From Streptosporangiaceae bacterium (GTDB lineage: Bacteria > Actinomycetota > Actinomycetes > Streptosporangiales > Streptosporangiaceae), in the NCBI GenBank assembly GCA_030043395.1, contig JASHXW010000401.1, positions 1 through 7,773 on the forward strand: 7,773 nucleotides of DNA. Reading direction: 5' to 3'. Every line of letters begins with the position of its first letter. Position 1 is the first letter of the stretch. Below, in pieces: positions 1 to 5,588 of this stretch. The notes beneath the pieces were generated by a model. It had not been told where the DNA came from, made no database searches, and saw only the letters and a program-made list of their open reading frames with translations. A program made the position numbers and the translations under genes.

Positions 1-647
1 TCCGCTTCGATGTGCCCGGCGTCGGCGGCTCGCCGCCGCCAGCCTTTCCCTACCGGTTCACCAGGCTGTGCCGCCTGATGGCGCACATGCTGGCGGACCT
101 GGGCTACGGAGAGGTTGACGTTCTCGGCATCTCCTGGGGCGGCGGCGTCGCCCAGCACTTCGCCGTCGTGCAGCAGCCAAGCTGCCGTCGGCTGGTGCTC
201 GTCGCCACGGCCACCGGCTCGCTGATGATGCCAGCCAGGCCGCAGGTCCTGTCGAAGATGATCACGCCGCGCCGGTACTTCGACCCCGACTACGTGCGGC
301 ACATCGCACCCGACCTGTACGGCGGATCTGCCCGGCAGGACCCCGAGCGGGTCAGGGCACTGATGCACGACGGCACCCGCGCGGCGACGGTGAACGGGTA
401 CCTGTACCAGCTCGCGGCCGGCGCCGGCTGGACGAGCCTGCCGCTCCTGCCCTTCATCCGCCAGCCGACGCTGATCCTGGCTGGCGACGACGATCCGCTG
501 ATCCCGCTGGTCAACGCCCGGGTGCTGCACGCGCTCATCGCCGGCTCGCAGCTGCACGTCTACTCCGGAGGCCACCTTGGCCTGGTCACCGAGGCCAGCA
601 AGCTGGCGCCCGTCGTCGCCGACTTCCTCGCAAAGGATGAACAATGA
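1..647 (+). CDS. phaZ: Poly(3-hydroxyalkanoate) depolymerase-like alpha/beta hydrolase (5'-truncated)
   Basis: This is the 3' part of an alpha/beta-hydrolase gene. The reading frame is open back to the window edge, with RFDVPGVGGS at the left end, so the GTG at 12 is an internal Val codon and the true start lies upstream. A nucleophile elbow, GISWGG, has its Ser at codon 123-125. An acid-residue region, GDDDPLIPLVNA, lies near 474-509, and the catalytic His is in GGHLGL at about 570-587. The RFDVPGVGGSP and VDVLGISWGGG blocks resemble the intracellular medium-chain-length PHA depolymerase (PhaZ) family, which releases hydroxyacyl monomers from storage granules; that assignment rests on remembered family sequences. 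No signal peptide can be assessed. The stop overlaps the start of the acyl-CoA dehydrogenase in an ATGA, so the two are translationally coupled and plausibly act in the same acyl catabolism. A different ester or acyl-CoA hydrolase of the same fold is possible. Confidence 0.8.
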   Translation, partial: RFDVPGVGGSPPPAFPYRFTRLCRLMAHMLADLGYGEVDVLGISWGGGVAQHFAVVQQPSCRRLVLVATATGSLMMPARPQVLSKMITPRRYFDPDYVRHIAPDLYGGSARQDPERVRALMHDGTRAATVNGYLYQLAAGAGWTSLPLLPFIRQPTLILAGDDDPLIPLVNARVLHALIAGSQLHVYSGGHLGLVTEASKLAPVVADFLAKDEQ

Positions 648-1819
648 CCAGCACAGCTGACGCCGACTTCTACGGGCTTGAGCAGCTTCTCGATGACCGG
701 GGCCGGGACGCGCTGGCACGAACCAGGGAGTTCATGACCAAGGAGATAGAGCCGGTCATCAACCATTACTGGACCCGCGAGGAATTTCCCTTCGACCTGA
801 TTCCAGGGTTCGCCGCGCTCGGCATCACCGGCTTGGCCTATGACGGATATGGCTGCCCAGGCGGCGGCCCGTTGCTCGAGGGCATGATCGCGATGGAGCT
901 CGCCAGGGTCGACCCGTCGATCTCGACGTTCCTCGGCGTGCACAGCGGCCTGGCGATGGGGTCGATCTACATCTGCGGCTCGGAAGAGCAGAAGGAGCGC
1001 TGGCTGCCGGAGATGGCGCGGATGGAGAAGATCGGCGCTTTCGGCCTGACCGAGCCTGAGGTCGGCTCCGGGGTGGCCGGCGGCCTCACGACTACGGCGC
1101 GTCACGACGGCGGCGAGTGGGTCCTGAACGGCCAGAAGAAGTGGATCGGAAACGCCACGTTCGCCGACTACATCCTCATCTGGGCTCGCGACCTGGAAGA
1201 CGGCCAGGTCAAGGGCTTCGTGGTCGAGAAAGGCACGCCAGGGCTGTCAACGCGCAAGATCAAGGACAAGATCGCGCTGCGCGTAGTGCAGAACGCCTAC
1301 ATCGACCTCGACGACGTCCGGGTGCCTGAGGCCAGCCGGCTGCAGAACGCCGATTCGTTCCGCCAGACGGCAAAAGTGCTGCGGATGACCCGGGCGGGCG
1401 TCGCCTGGCAGGCGGTCGGGTGCGCCAGGGGAGCGTACGAGCATGCGCTCGCGTACGCCAAGCAGCGCGAGCAGTTCGGCAGGCCGATCGGCGGGTTCCA
1501 GCTGGTGCAGGACCTGCTCGTGCGGATGCTGGGAAACGTGACGTCGTCGGCCTGCCTGTGCGTCCGGCTCGCTGAGCTGCAGGCTGCCGGGATGGCAGGC
1601 GACGAGCACTCCGCCCTGGCCAAGGCTTTCTGCACGGTCCGGATGAGGGAGACCGTCGGCTACGCCAGGGAGCTGCTCGGCGGCAACGGCATCCTGCTGG
1701 AGAACCAGGTCGGCCGGTTCGTCGCCGACGCGGAGGCCATCTACTCCTACGAGGGCACCCGCGAGATCAACACGCTGGTTGTCGGCCGCGCGATCACCGG
1801 CATGAGCGCCTTCGTCTAA
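644..1819 (+). CDS. Acyl-CoA dehydrogenase (FAD), GCDH/ACX4-like branch
   Basis: The 391-residue length is normal for a soluble FAD-dependent acyl-CoA dehydrogenase, which makes the alpha-beta double bond in an acyl-CoA. The start is set by the ATGA overlap and a Shine-Dalgarno AAAGGA at 632-637, six bases before the ATG. Family signatures are FGLTEPEVGSG at residues 133-143 (flavin/substrate loop), KKWIGN at 165-170, REQFGRPIGGFQ at 275-286, LLGGNGI at 344-350, and YEGTREIN at 369-376 with the catalytic base Glu370. The C-terminal GRAITGMSAF closely matches glutaryl-CoA dehydrogenases and the plant ACX4 acyl-CoA oxidases. The position corresponding to the Arg of glutaryl-CoA dehydrogenase that binds the substrate's free carboxylate is Ser94 here (PSISTF). 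A monocarboxylic acyl-CoA substrate is therefore more likely than glutaryl-CoA (inference). It is cotranscribed with the upstream hydrolase and ends at a strong hairpin. The family is certain; the substrate is unknown. Confidence 0.95.
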   Translation: MTSTADADFYGLEQLLDDRGRDALARTREFMTKEIEPVINHYWTREEFPFDLIPGFAALGITGLAYDGYGCPGGGPLLEGMIAMELARVDPSISTFLGVHSGLAMGSIYICGSEEQKERWLPEMARMEKIGAFGLTEPEVGSGVAGGLTTTARHDGGEWVLNGQKKWIGNATFADYILIWARDLEDGQVKGFVVEKGTPGLSTRKIKDKIALRVVQNAYIDLDDVRVPEASRLQNADSFRQTAKVLRMTRAGVAWQAVGCARGAYEHALAYAKQREQFGRPIGGFQLVQDLLVRMLGNVTSSACLCVRLAELQAAGMAGDEHSALAKAFCTVRMRETVGYARELLGGNGILLENQVGRFVADAEAIYSYEGTREINTLVVGRAITGMSAFV

Positions 1820-1857
1820 CGCTGGGGTAGGGCGCTCGGAAGCGCCCTACCCCAGCG
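1820..1857. terminator. Bidirectional hairpin terminator between convergent genes
   Basis: This is a perfect inverted repeat of 17 bp: CGCTGGGGTAGGGCGCT at 1820-1836, loop CGGA at 1837-1840, and the exact reverse complement at 1841-1857. It begins right after the TAA of the acyl-CoA dehydrogenase and ends 11 bases from the stop of the minus-strand secreted protein, so it can serve both transcripts. There is no clear U-tract on either side, which is common for actinomycete terminators. A second imperfect palindrome, CTAATGGCCGTTAG, follows at 1859-1872 and overlaps the stop codon of the minus-strand gene. Confidence 0.88.
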
Positions 1858-1868
1858 GCTAATGGCCG

Positions 1869-2534
1869 TTAGTTCACGAAGACCTTGGCGTTGCCGGCGC
1901 TGGAGTCTTCCAGCGGGCCATAGCTGGCCGAGAACAGGCCGGACTTGAAGCAGACCGACGGTCCTGACGACTTGCCGAACTTCTGGCTGGTGAACGTGAC
2001 CGTATTACCGGTGTTGGATCCATGGCCGGACAGGCTCTTGGTCGCGTACACGCACGTGACGGCGCCAAGATCGGTACTCAGCACGACGGTCACCTTGAGT
2101 GGCTTGGACTTGCTGGTCTCGCTTACCGTCACCGGAAAGCCGCTTTTGTCGGATGACGAAACGTTGTTCGGCAGGTTGCTGATCTTCACGCTCTTGATGC
2201 CTTTTACGTCCATCACATTCGATGTGCAGCTACCGAAGCTTTGCGACGTCAAAGATTCCTTCGCGGTTCCCGGCTTCTTCGGGTTGCTGGTGACTTTCGC
2301 GCTGAAGCTCGACTTCTTGCACTTGACGCCACTGTTCTTGGTGCCGGACTGGATGAAGTTCGCCGTGCTGCCTGACGCCAGGTTCGCCTTCAGCGTTGCC
2401 CCGACCTTCACGTTCGACCCGCCGACCTTTCCCGTGGTCAGGACATCGGTAGTGGCCGCCCACGCCGGGATGGCCGACATGGCCACCAGCGCGGCTGCGA
2501 GGGCGGCCGCCGGGATGATCAAGTACTTGCGCAT
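1869..2534 (-). CDS. Secreted four-cysteine protein of unknown function
   Basis: This encodes a 221-residue exported protein. The start is the ATG at 2534, because GGGAG at 2542-2546 lies seven bases upstream. A longer GTG start at 2558 would place that ribosome site inside the coding region and add a charged stretch before the signal peptide. The signal peptide spans residues 1-26: MRK, then a hydrophobic Ala/Leu/Ile core, then a typical AWA|AT cleavage site. The mature part is rich in Ser, Lys, Thr, Gly and Asn, has no membrane segment or lipobox, and contains exactly four cysteines (72, 103, 161, 195). TSQxFG occurs twice (96-101 and 182-187), each time between two of the cysteines, which suggests two similar disulfide-closed units. 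It ends in VFVN, a tail I associate loosely with secreted actinomycete proteins of unknown function. Third codon positions are mostly G/C, so it looks native. No catalytic motif is visible and I assign no function. Confidence 0.85.
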   Translation of the reverse strand: MRKYLIIPAAALAAALVAMSAIPAWAATTDVLTTGKVGGSNVKVGATLKANLASGSTANFIQSGTKNSGVKCKKSSFSAKVTSNPKKPGTAKESLTSQSFGSCTSNVMDVKGIKSVKISNLPNNVSSSDKSGFPVTVSETSKSKPLKVTVVLSTDLGAVTCVYATKSLSGHGSNTGNTVTFTSQKFGKSSGPSVCFKSGLFSASYGPLEDSSAGNAKVFVN

Positions 2535-2567
2535 TGCGCCTCTCCCTTTCTCGGGCACCGTTCAGCT

Positions 2568-2672
2568 TTACTTGCAACTTAACTCGCGGAGCGAAGGTTT
2601 GGCGTCGGTAATCCATCCGCAGGCGAGCATTATTGTCGCGCTCATTGTTAATATGCCCGACCTTTGTGACAC
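2568..2672 (-). CDS. Possible 34-codon leader ORF upstream of the secreted protein
   Basis: On the minus strand a strong ribosome-binding sequence, AAAGGAGA (2681-2688), sits nine bases before a GTG at 2672. The GTG opens a 34-codon frame that ends in TAA at 2568, 33 bases upstream of the ATG of the secreted-protein gene. The peptide has a short hydrophobic middle (ILTMSATIMLACGW). Against it being a conserved protein, it uses TTA twice, ATA twice and other A/T-ending codons that are rare in the neighbouring genes. It could be a regulatory leader peptide, or the ribosome-binding sequence could be a coincidence. I do not recognise it. Confidence 0.22.
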   Translation of the reverse strand: MSQRSGILTMSATIMLACGWITDAKPSLRELSCK

Positions 2673-2762
2673 CAGTGAGTTCTCCTTTCAAATAGTTCAA
2701 TCGGTCGCGTTCAGGCCGATTCGGCCCGTGCGCGGGCACAGAGGTGGGGGAATTTGTTCCGC

Positions 2763-2768
2763 TAAAGT
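2763..2768 (+). promoter_or_regulatory. -10 element of a leaderless promoter (phosphotransferase gene)
   Basis: TAAAGT fits the actinobacterial TAnnnT -10 consensus and ends six bases before the ATG at 2775. That places the expected transcription start on or next to the A of the start codon. No Shine-Dalgarno sequence precedes this ATG, which fits a leaderless mRNA. No good -35 hexamer is visible, so an activator or an alternative sigma factor may be involved. Confidence 0.5.
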
Positions 2769-2774
2769 TGCCGG

Positions 2775-3677
2775 ATGGGACAACCGAGTCAGATGCCTGC
2801 TGCCGAGGTTGATGTGTCGCCGGAGCTTGTTGGCCGTTTGCTGAGCGTGCAGCATCCGGACCTGGCCGGGCTGCCGATCACGGTCATGGCGAACGGGTGG
2901 GACAACCTCATGTGCCGCCTAGGCGAGGAGCTCGCGGTGCGGCTGCCGAGGCGTGCCCTGGCGGCCACCCTCGTGGAGCATGAGCAGCGCTGGCTGCCGG
3001 TCCTGGCGCCTGCCCTGCCGCTGCCGGTCCCCGCGCCAGTTCGCAATGGCCGGCCGGAACTTGGCTACCCCTGGGCCTGGAGCGTCGTTCCCTTCCTGCC
3101 CGGCCAGGTGGCCGCCGTGCGTCCGCCAGCCGATCCTTCGCAGGCCGCGGCAAGCTTGGGCAGCTTCCTGGCGGCCTTGCACACTCCGGCCGACGCGGCT
3201 GCGCCGGTTAACCCGTTCCGCGGCATTCCGCTGCGAGACCGCCTGGATAGCGACATGCGGAACCTCACCATGGTCGAGGCGACGGTCGACCGGGCGGAGG
3301 TGCTGCGGCTGTGGCAGACCGCGCTTGACGCCCGGGCGTGGGATGGCCCGGCGATGTGGCTGCACGGCGACTTGCATCCGGCGAACATCTTGGTCCACCA
3401 GGGCAAGCTCAGCGGGGTCATCGACTTCGGCGACATCACGTCCGGCGACCCGGCTGCCGACTTGTCGGTCGCGTGGATGCTGCTGCCGCAGGCGAGCCAC
3501 GAGGCGTTCCGCGCCGCCTACACGGCCGCTGCGTGCTATCGCGTCACAGGCGACCTGTGGCTCCGGGCCAGGGGCTGGGCGCTCGTTCTTGCGCTTGTCT
3601 TCCTGGCCCATTCGGCGGACAACCCGCAGCAAGCCGGGATAGGCGACCGCGCGCTTCGCGCCCTGCTCAGTTCCTGA
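2775..3677 (+). CDS. APH-family phosphotransferase (aminoglycoside/choline kinase fold)
   Basis: A 300-residue soluble protein with the kinase-like phosphotransferase fold (APH family), predicted to transfer phosphate from ATP to a small-molecule hydroxyl. The N-lobe has GWDNLMCRL (residues 41-49) followed by AVRLPRR (54-60). The catalytic loop is HGDLHPANIL (197-206), with likely catalytic base Asp199 and Asn204 as a metal ligand. The metal-binding motif is IDFGD (216-220) with Asp217. The GYPWAWSVVPFLPG block (97-110) is typical of uncharacterised actinobacterial members annotated as aminoglycoside phosphotransferases. The substrate cannot be inferred, and resistance should not be assumed. 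The ATG at 2775 is preferred because it sits at the leaderless distance from TAAAGT. An ATG at 2793 is the alternative and also lacks a ribosome site. The gene appears monocistronic: it is divergent from the secreted protein, and the next gene has its own promoter. Confidence 0.92.
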   Translation: MGQPSQMPAAEVDVSPELVGRLLSVQHPDLAGLPITVMANGWDNLMCRLGEELAVRLPRRALAATLVEHEQRWLPVLAPALPLPVPAPVRNGRPELGYPWAWSVVPFLPGQVAAVRPPADPSQAAASLGSFLAALHTPADAAAPVNPFRGIPLRDRLDSDMRNLTMVEATVDRAEVLRLWQTALDARAWDGPAMWLHGDLHPANILVHQGKLSGVIDFGDITSGDPAADLSVAWMLLPQASHEAFRAAYTAAACYRVTGDLWLRARGWALVLALVFLAHSADNPQQAGIGDRALRALLSS

Positions 3678-3730
3678 CGGAGCTGCGGCCGCCTCGACAC
3701 CGGCCCGGCTCGGCCCGCTCAAGTCATGGC

Positions 3731-3759
3731 TTGTCAGTGAGCGGATCCTGATCTAGGCT
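3731..3759 (+). promoter_or_regulatory. Promoter of the PadR-DUF1707 operon
   Basis: A sigma-70-type pair is visible: -35 TTGTCA at 3731-3736, a 17-base spacer, and -10 TAGGCT at 3754-3759. The expected transcription start is near 3765-3767, inside the palindrome described next. This gives a leader of about 35 bases to the ATG at 3801. An imperfect palindrome, CAAGTCATGGCTTG (3720-3733), overlaps the upstream edge of the -35. Confidence 0.6.
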
Positions 3760-3761
3760 GG

Positions 3762-3771
3762 CGATATATCG
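3762..3771. promoter_or_regulatory. Candidate operator palindrome at the transcription start
   Basis: CGATATATCG is a perfect 10-bp palindrome centred on the expected +1 of the promoter at 3731-3759, upstream of a PadR-family repressor gene. PadR proteins bind as dimers and often repress their own promoters, so this is a natural autoregulatory site. It does not match the ATGT-N8-ACAT site known for PadR of phenolic-acid bacteria, so the assignment is positional inference. Confidence 0.4.
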
Positions 3772-3800
3772 TGAGCGTATCGCGAGAGGGCTGGTGGGAG

Positions 3801-4544
3801 ATGGTGGCGACAGCGACGGCGTGCCCGGCTGACTTCGGCGCAGAGCTGCGGGAGAGCCTCAAGTGCGCTGCTGGCAAGGTTCACCGGCTCAAGCGCGAGC
3901 TACTTGTCGCGGCGGGTGATCATAGCCGCCGTGGGCGGTGGGACCGTGGCTACGGCCGTCAGGCTTACGGTCAGTGGGGCGGCGGCTTCAATGCCCCGTG
4001 GGGCTGGCCAGGCCCGCCAGGCCCGCCCGGACCGGCAGGGCCACGCGGTCCCAAGGCTGGCCGGGGAGACGTGCGCGCCGCGATCCTGGCGCTGCTGCAG
4101 GACGGCCCGCTCAACGGCTACCAGATCATGTCGGAGATCGAGGAGCGCAGCGGGGGAGCCTGGCGACCAAGTCCTGGTGCGGTCTATCCCGCCTTGTCCC
4201 AGCTCGCCGACGAGGGACTGATCGAGGGCACCGAGTCCGGCGGCCGGCGGACGTTCCAGCTGACCGACGCCGGGCGCGACTACGTTCGCGACAATCCGGA
4301 CATGGCGCGCGGCGCGTGGGAGTCCACGGCGCAACAGGAAGCGTGGCAGGTGCCTGCCCTGTTCGCCGAGGCCGCCCGGCTCGGCGGCGGCATCGTCCAG
4401 ATCGCGAAGGCAGGCACACCCGAGCAAGTTCGCGCCGCTGAGCAGTTGCTCCAGCGAGCGAGGCGGAGCCTGTACCGGATCCTCGCCGACGACGAGGATA
4501 ACGTTGAAGATGACGACGAGAATCTGGGCGAGCAGGATGTCTAG
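3801..4544 (+). CDS. PadR-family transcriptional regulator with long Gly/Pro-rich N-terminus
   Basis: A 247-residue protein with a PadR winged-helix DNA-binding domain. Numbering from the ATG at 3801, the domain begins near residue 88 with RGDVRAAILALLQ. It continues through GPLNGYQIMSEIEERSGGAWRPSPGAVYPALSQLADEGLIE and the beta-wing GGRRTFQLTDAGRDYV, to about residue 162. PadR proteins are dimeric repressors that respond to small molecules or stress. The N-terminal ~87 residues are unusual: a short charged helix, an aromatic/Gly-rich stretch (YGRQAYGQWGGGFNAPWGW), and six consecutive Gly-X-Y triplets (residues 68-85). A C-terminal helix is followed by an acidic tail (ADDEDNVEDDDENLGEQD). ATG 3801 is chosen because GAGAGGG (3784-3790) and GGGAG (3796-3800) precede it and it gives a normal leader from the mapped promoter. 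GTG 3771, which would add ten residues, overlaps the palindrome and has no ribosome site. Fourteen bases separate it from the DUF1707 gene, so the two form an operon. Confidence 0.9.
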   Translation: MVATATACPADFGAELRESLKCAAGKVHRLKRELLVAAGDHSRRGRWDRGYGRQAYGQWGGGFNAPWGWPGPPGPPGPAGPRGPKAGRGDVRAAILALLQDGPLNGYQIMSEIEERSGGAWRPSPGAVYPALSQLADEGLIEGTESGGRRTFQLTDAGRDYVRDNPDMARGAWESTAQQEAWQVPALFAEAARLGGGIVQIAKAGTPEQVRAAEQLLQRARRSLYRILADDEDNVEDDDENLGEQDV

Positions 4545-4558
4545 ACGGGGCGGGGACC

Positions 4559-5092
4559 ATGGATGACCACATCCGCGTATCAGACGCCGACCGAGAGCGC
4601 GTGACTGCCCGGCTGCGCGAGCACTACGCCGAGGGCCGGCTCACTTCCGACGAGCTAGAAGAGCGGATCTCGGCGGCGCTAAGCGCGAAGACCTTCGGTG
4701 ACCTGCGCGCGATCATGGCTGACCTGCCAGATTCGGAGTTCGCGCCGCCGCAGGCTCCGCCGCCGGCCATGCCGCCGTGGGGAGGGCGCAACACGATCGT
4801 CATGCCGCGGCCGCGGCTCCTGCCGCTCGTGCTGCTCGCGTTGTTCGTGGCGATCGCGATCCCGAGCGCCGGGGCTCTGGCCGTCGCGTTCTTCAAGATC
4901 CTTCTGGTGCTCGGCCTCGCGGTCTTCGTGGCTACCGCGATCGCGGCGGCCAGGTTCCGGCGGAACGCGCGCAAGAACTGGAGGTCGGGCTACTGGCAGT
5001 CCCAATACGGCGACCAGTGGCGGCGGTGGCACTACTACCACCACCACAGCCCCTGGGACCAGTCGGCGGGGCAAGGCAGCCCGCGCGAGTAG
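4559..5092 (+). CDS. DUF1707 domain membrane protein
   Basis: A 177-residue protein with an N-terminal DUF1707 domain at residues 5-57. Its characteristic pattern is IRVSDADRERV, then LREHYAEGRLTSDELEER, then AALSAKTFGDLRAIMADLP. A Pro-rich linker (61-74) follows. Residues 86-131 are hydrophobic and read as two closely spaced membrane segments or a hairpin, broken near Ile101-Pro102. The C-terminal tail is basic and aromatic, with a His/Tyr cluster (WRRWHYYHHHSPW, 154-166). DUF1707 is common in actinobacteria and its function is unknown; the domain is presumably cytosolic, and positive residues after the membrane segments suggest the tail is also cytosolic. The gene follows the PadR gene closely and lacks its own promoter, so the regulator probably controls it (inference). 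The ATG at 4559 begins directly at the domain; only a G-rich, weak ribosome site (4547-4555) precedes it. The His cluster might bind metal, but nothing proves that. Confidence 0.92.
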   Translation: MDDHIRVSDADRERVTARLREHYAEGRLTSDELEERISAALSAKTFGDLRAIMADLPDSEFAPPQAPPPAMPPWGGRNTIVMPRPRLLPLVLLALFVAIAIPSAGALAVAFFKILLVLGLAVFVATAIAAARFRRNARKNWRSGYWQSQYGDQWRRWHYYHHHSPWDQSAGQGSPRE

Positions 5093-5093
5093 C

Positions 5094-5480
5094 TCAGTCG
5101 TTCATCAGGCAGAACTCGTTGCCTTCGGGGTCGGCCAGCGTAGTCCAGTGCTCGTGCCTGGCCAGCACCCGGGCACCGAGCGCCGTGAGCCTGTCCAGCT
5201 CGGCTTCGGGATCGCTGGACGCCAGATCCAGGTGAACGCGATTCTTGCCGGCCTTTGACTCGGGCACGAGCTGGAAGAACAGCCGGGGCCTGACGCCCGG
5301 GGCGGCCTCGACCAGGACGCTGGGATCGTCCTCCGTGTCGTAGATGCCCGCCTCGCGCAGCCGGCTGAGCTCGGCCTCGTCATAGGGTGCAACGTCATAG
5401 CCGTCGAGCACCTGCGCCCAGAACCGGGCAATGGAGGCAGGGTGCGCGGCGTCGAACACAAGATCCCGGATGGCGGCCAT
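5094..5480 (-). CDS. VOC/glyoxalase-like domain protein
   Basis: A 128-residue single-domain protein of the vicinal oxygen chelate superfamily (glyoxalase/bleomycin-resistance fold), closest by eye to the Glyoxalase_6 type. The first beta-alpha unit is IRDLVFDAAHPASIARFWAQVLDGY (residues 4-28). A second unit carries KNRVHLDLASSDPEAELDRLTALGARVL (79-106), with His83 at the usual metal-ligand position. DPEGNEFCL (117-125) places Glu122 at the other ligand position. Substrate is unknown; family members include lyases, dioxygenases and antibiotic-binding proteins. The ATG at 5480 is preferred because AGGA (5488-5491) lies seven bases upstream and the domain starts there. The longer frame from 5516 or beyond adds only low-complexity residues. 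Its stop is one base from the stop of the convergent DUF1707 gene, leaving no room for a terminator between them. Confidence 0.9.
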   Translation of the reverse strand: MAAIRDLVFDAAHPASIARFWAQVLDGYDVAPYDEAELSRLREAGIYDTEDDPSVLVEAAPGVRPRLFFQLVPESKAGKNRVHLDLASSDPEAELDRLTALGARVLARHEHWTTLADPEGNEFCLMND

Positions 5481-5588
5481 GCCGCCATCCTGCGCGCGGC
5501 CGGGCAAACTGGCCATCTCTTTTTCGTCAGGACGACCGCCGATGCCGATCGTGGCCTGTCGTGCAGCCTGGCACGAGGATCCGCCGCA

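Larger units (their letters stand above)
2535..2774. other. Divergent intergenic region with small palindromes
   Basis: This 240-base gap between divergent genes is visibly richer in A+T than its surroundings around 2560-2710, as expected of a promoter region. It holds GGCCGA-T-TCGGCC (2714-2726, perfect 6-1-6 repeat), GCCCG-TGCG-CGGGC (2724-2737, possible hairpin) and GGAA-N4-TTCC (2749-2760). The last lies just upstream of the -10 of the phosphotransferase gene. I could not find a convincing -35/-10 pair for the minus-strand secreted-protein gene. The palindromes could be operators for either direction, but none matches a regulator site I can name. Confidence 0.45.

Noticed and set aside
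12..647. GTG at 12 as the true start of the hydrolase
   Set aside because: The frame is open upstream to the window edge, and RFDV before it fits the conserved strand of the family. The codon is an internal Val.
2230..2739. 169-codon minus-strand frame overlapping the secreted protein start
   Set aside because: It is out of frame with the signal-peptide gene, extremely Arg/Glu-rich over the shared part, and lacks a ribosome site.
1945..2844. 299-codon open frame on the plus strand across the secreted-protein gene and into the phosphotransferase gene
   Set aside because: It runs antisense to a well-supported secreted protein with a signal peptide and ribosome site. It covers the intergenic promoter region and has no family motif or ribosome site of its own.
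2775..3677. Calling the phosphotransferase an antibiotic-resistance gene
   Set aside because: The APH fold is shared by many kinases of unrelated small molecules, and nothing nearby (mobile element, biosynthetic cluster) supports resistance.
2919..3722. 267-codon minus-strand frame opposite the phosphotransferase gene
   Set aside because: It is Arg/Pro-rich low-complexity sequence typical of the reverse of GC-rich coding DNA, and the plus-strand frame has clear catalytic motifs.
3771..3800. GTG at 3771 as start of the PadR gene
   Set aside because: It lies only a few bases after the predicted transcription start, shares a base with the palindrome and has no ribosome site. ATG 3801 has purine-rich sequence upstream. 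It cannot be fully excluded.
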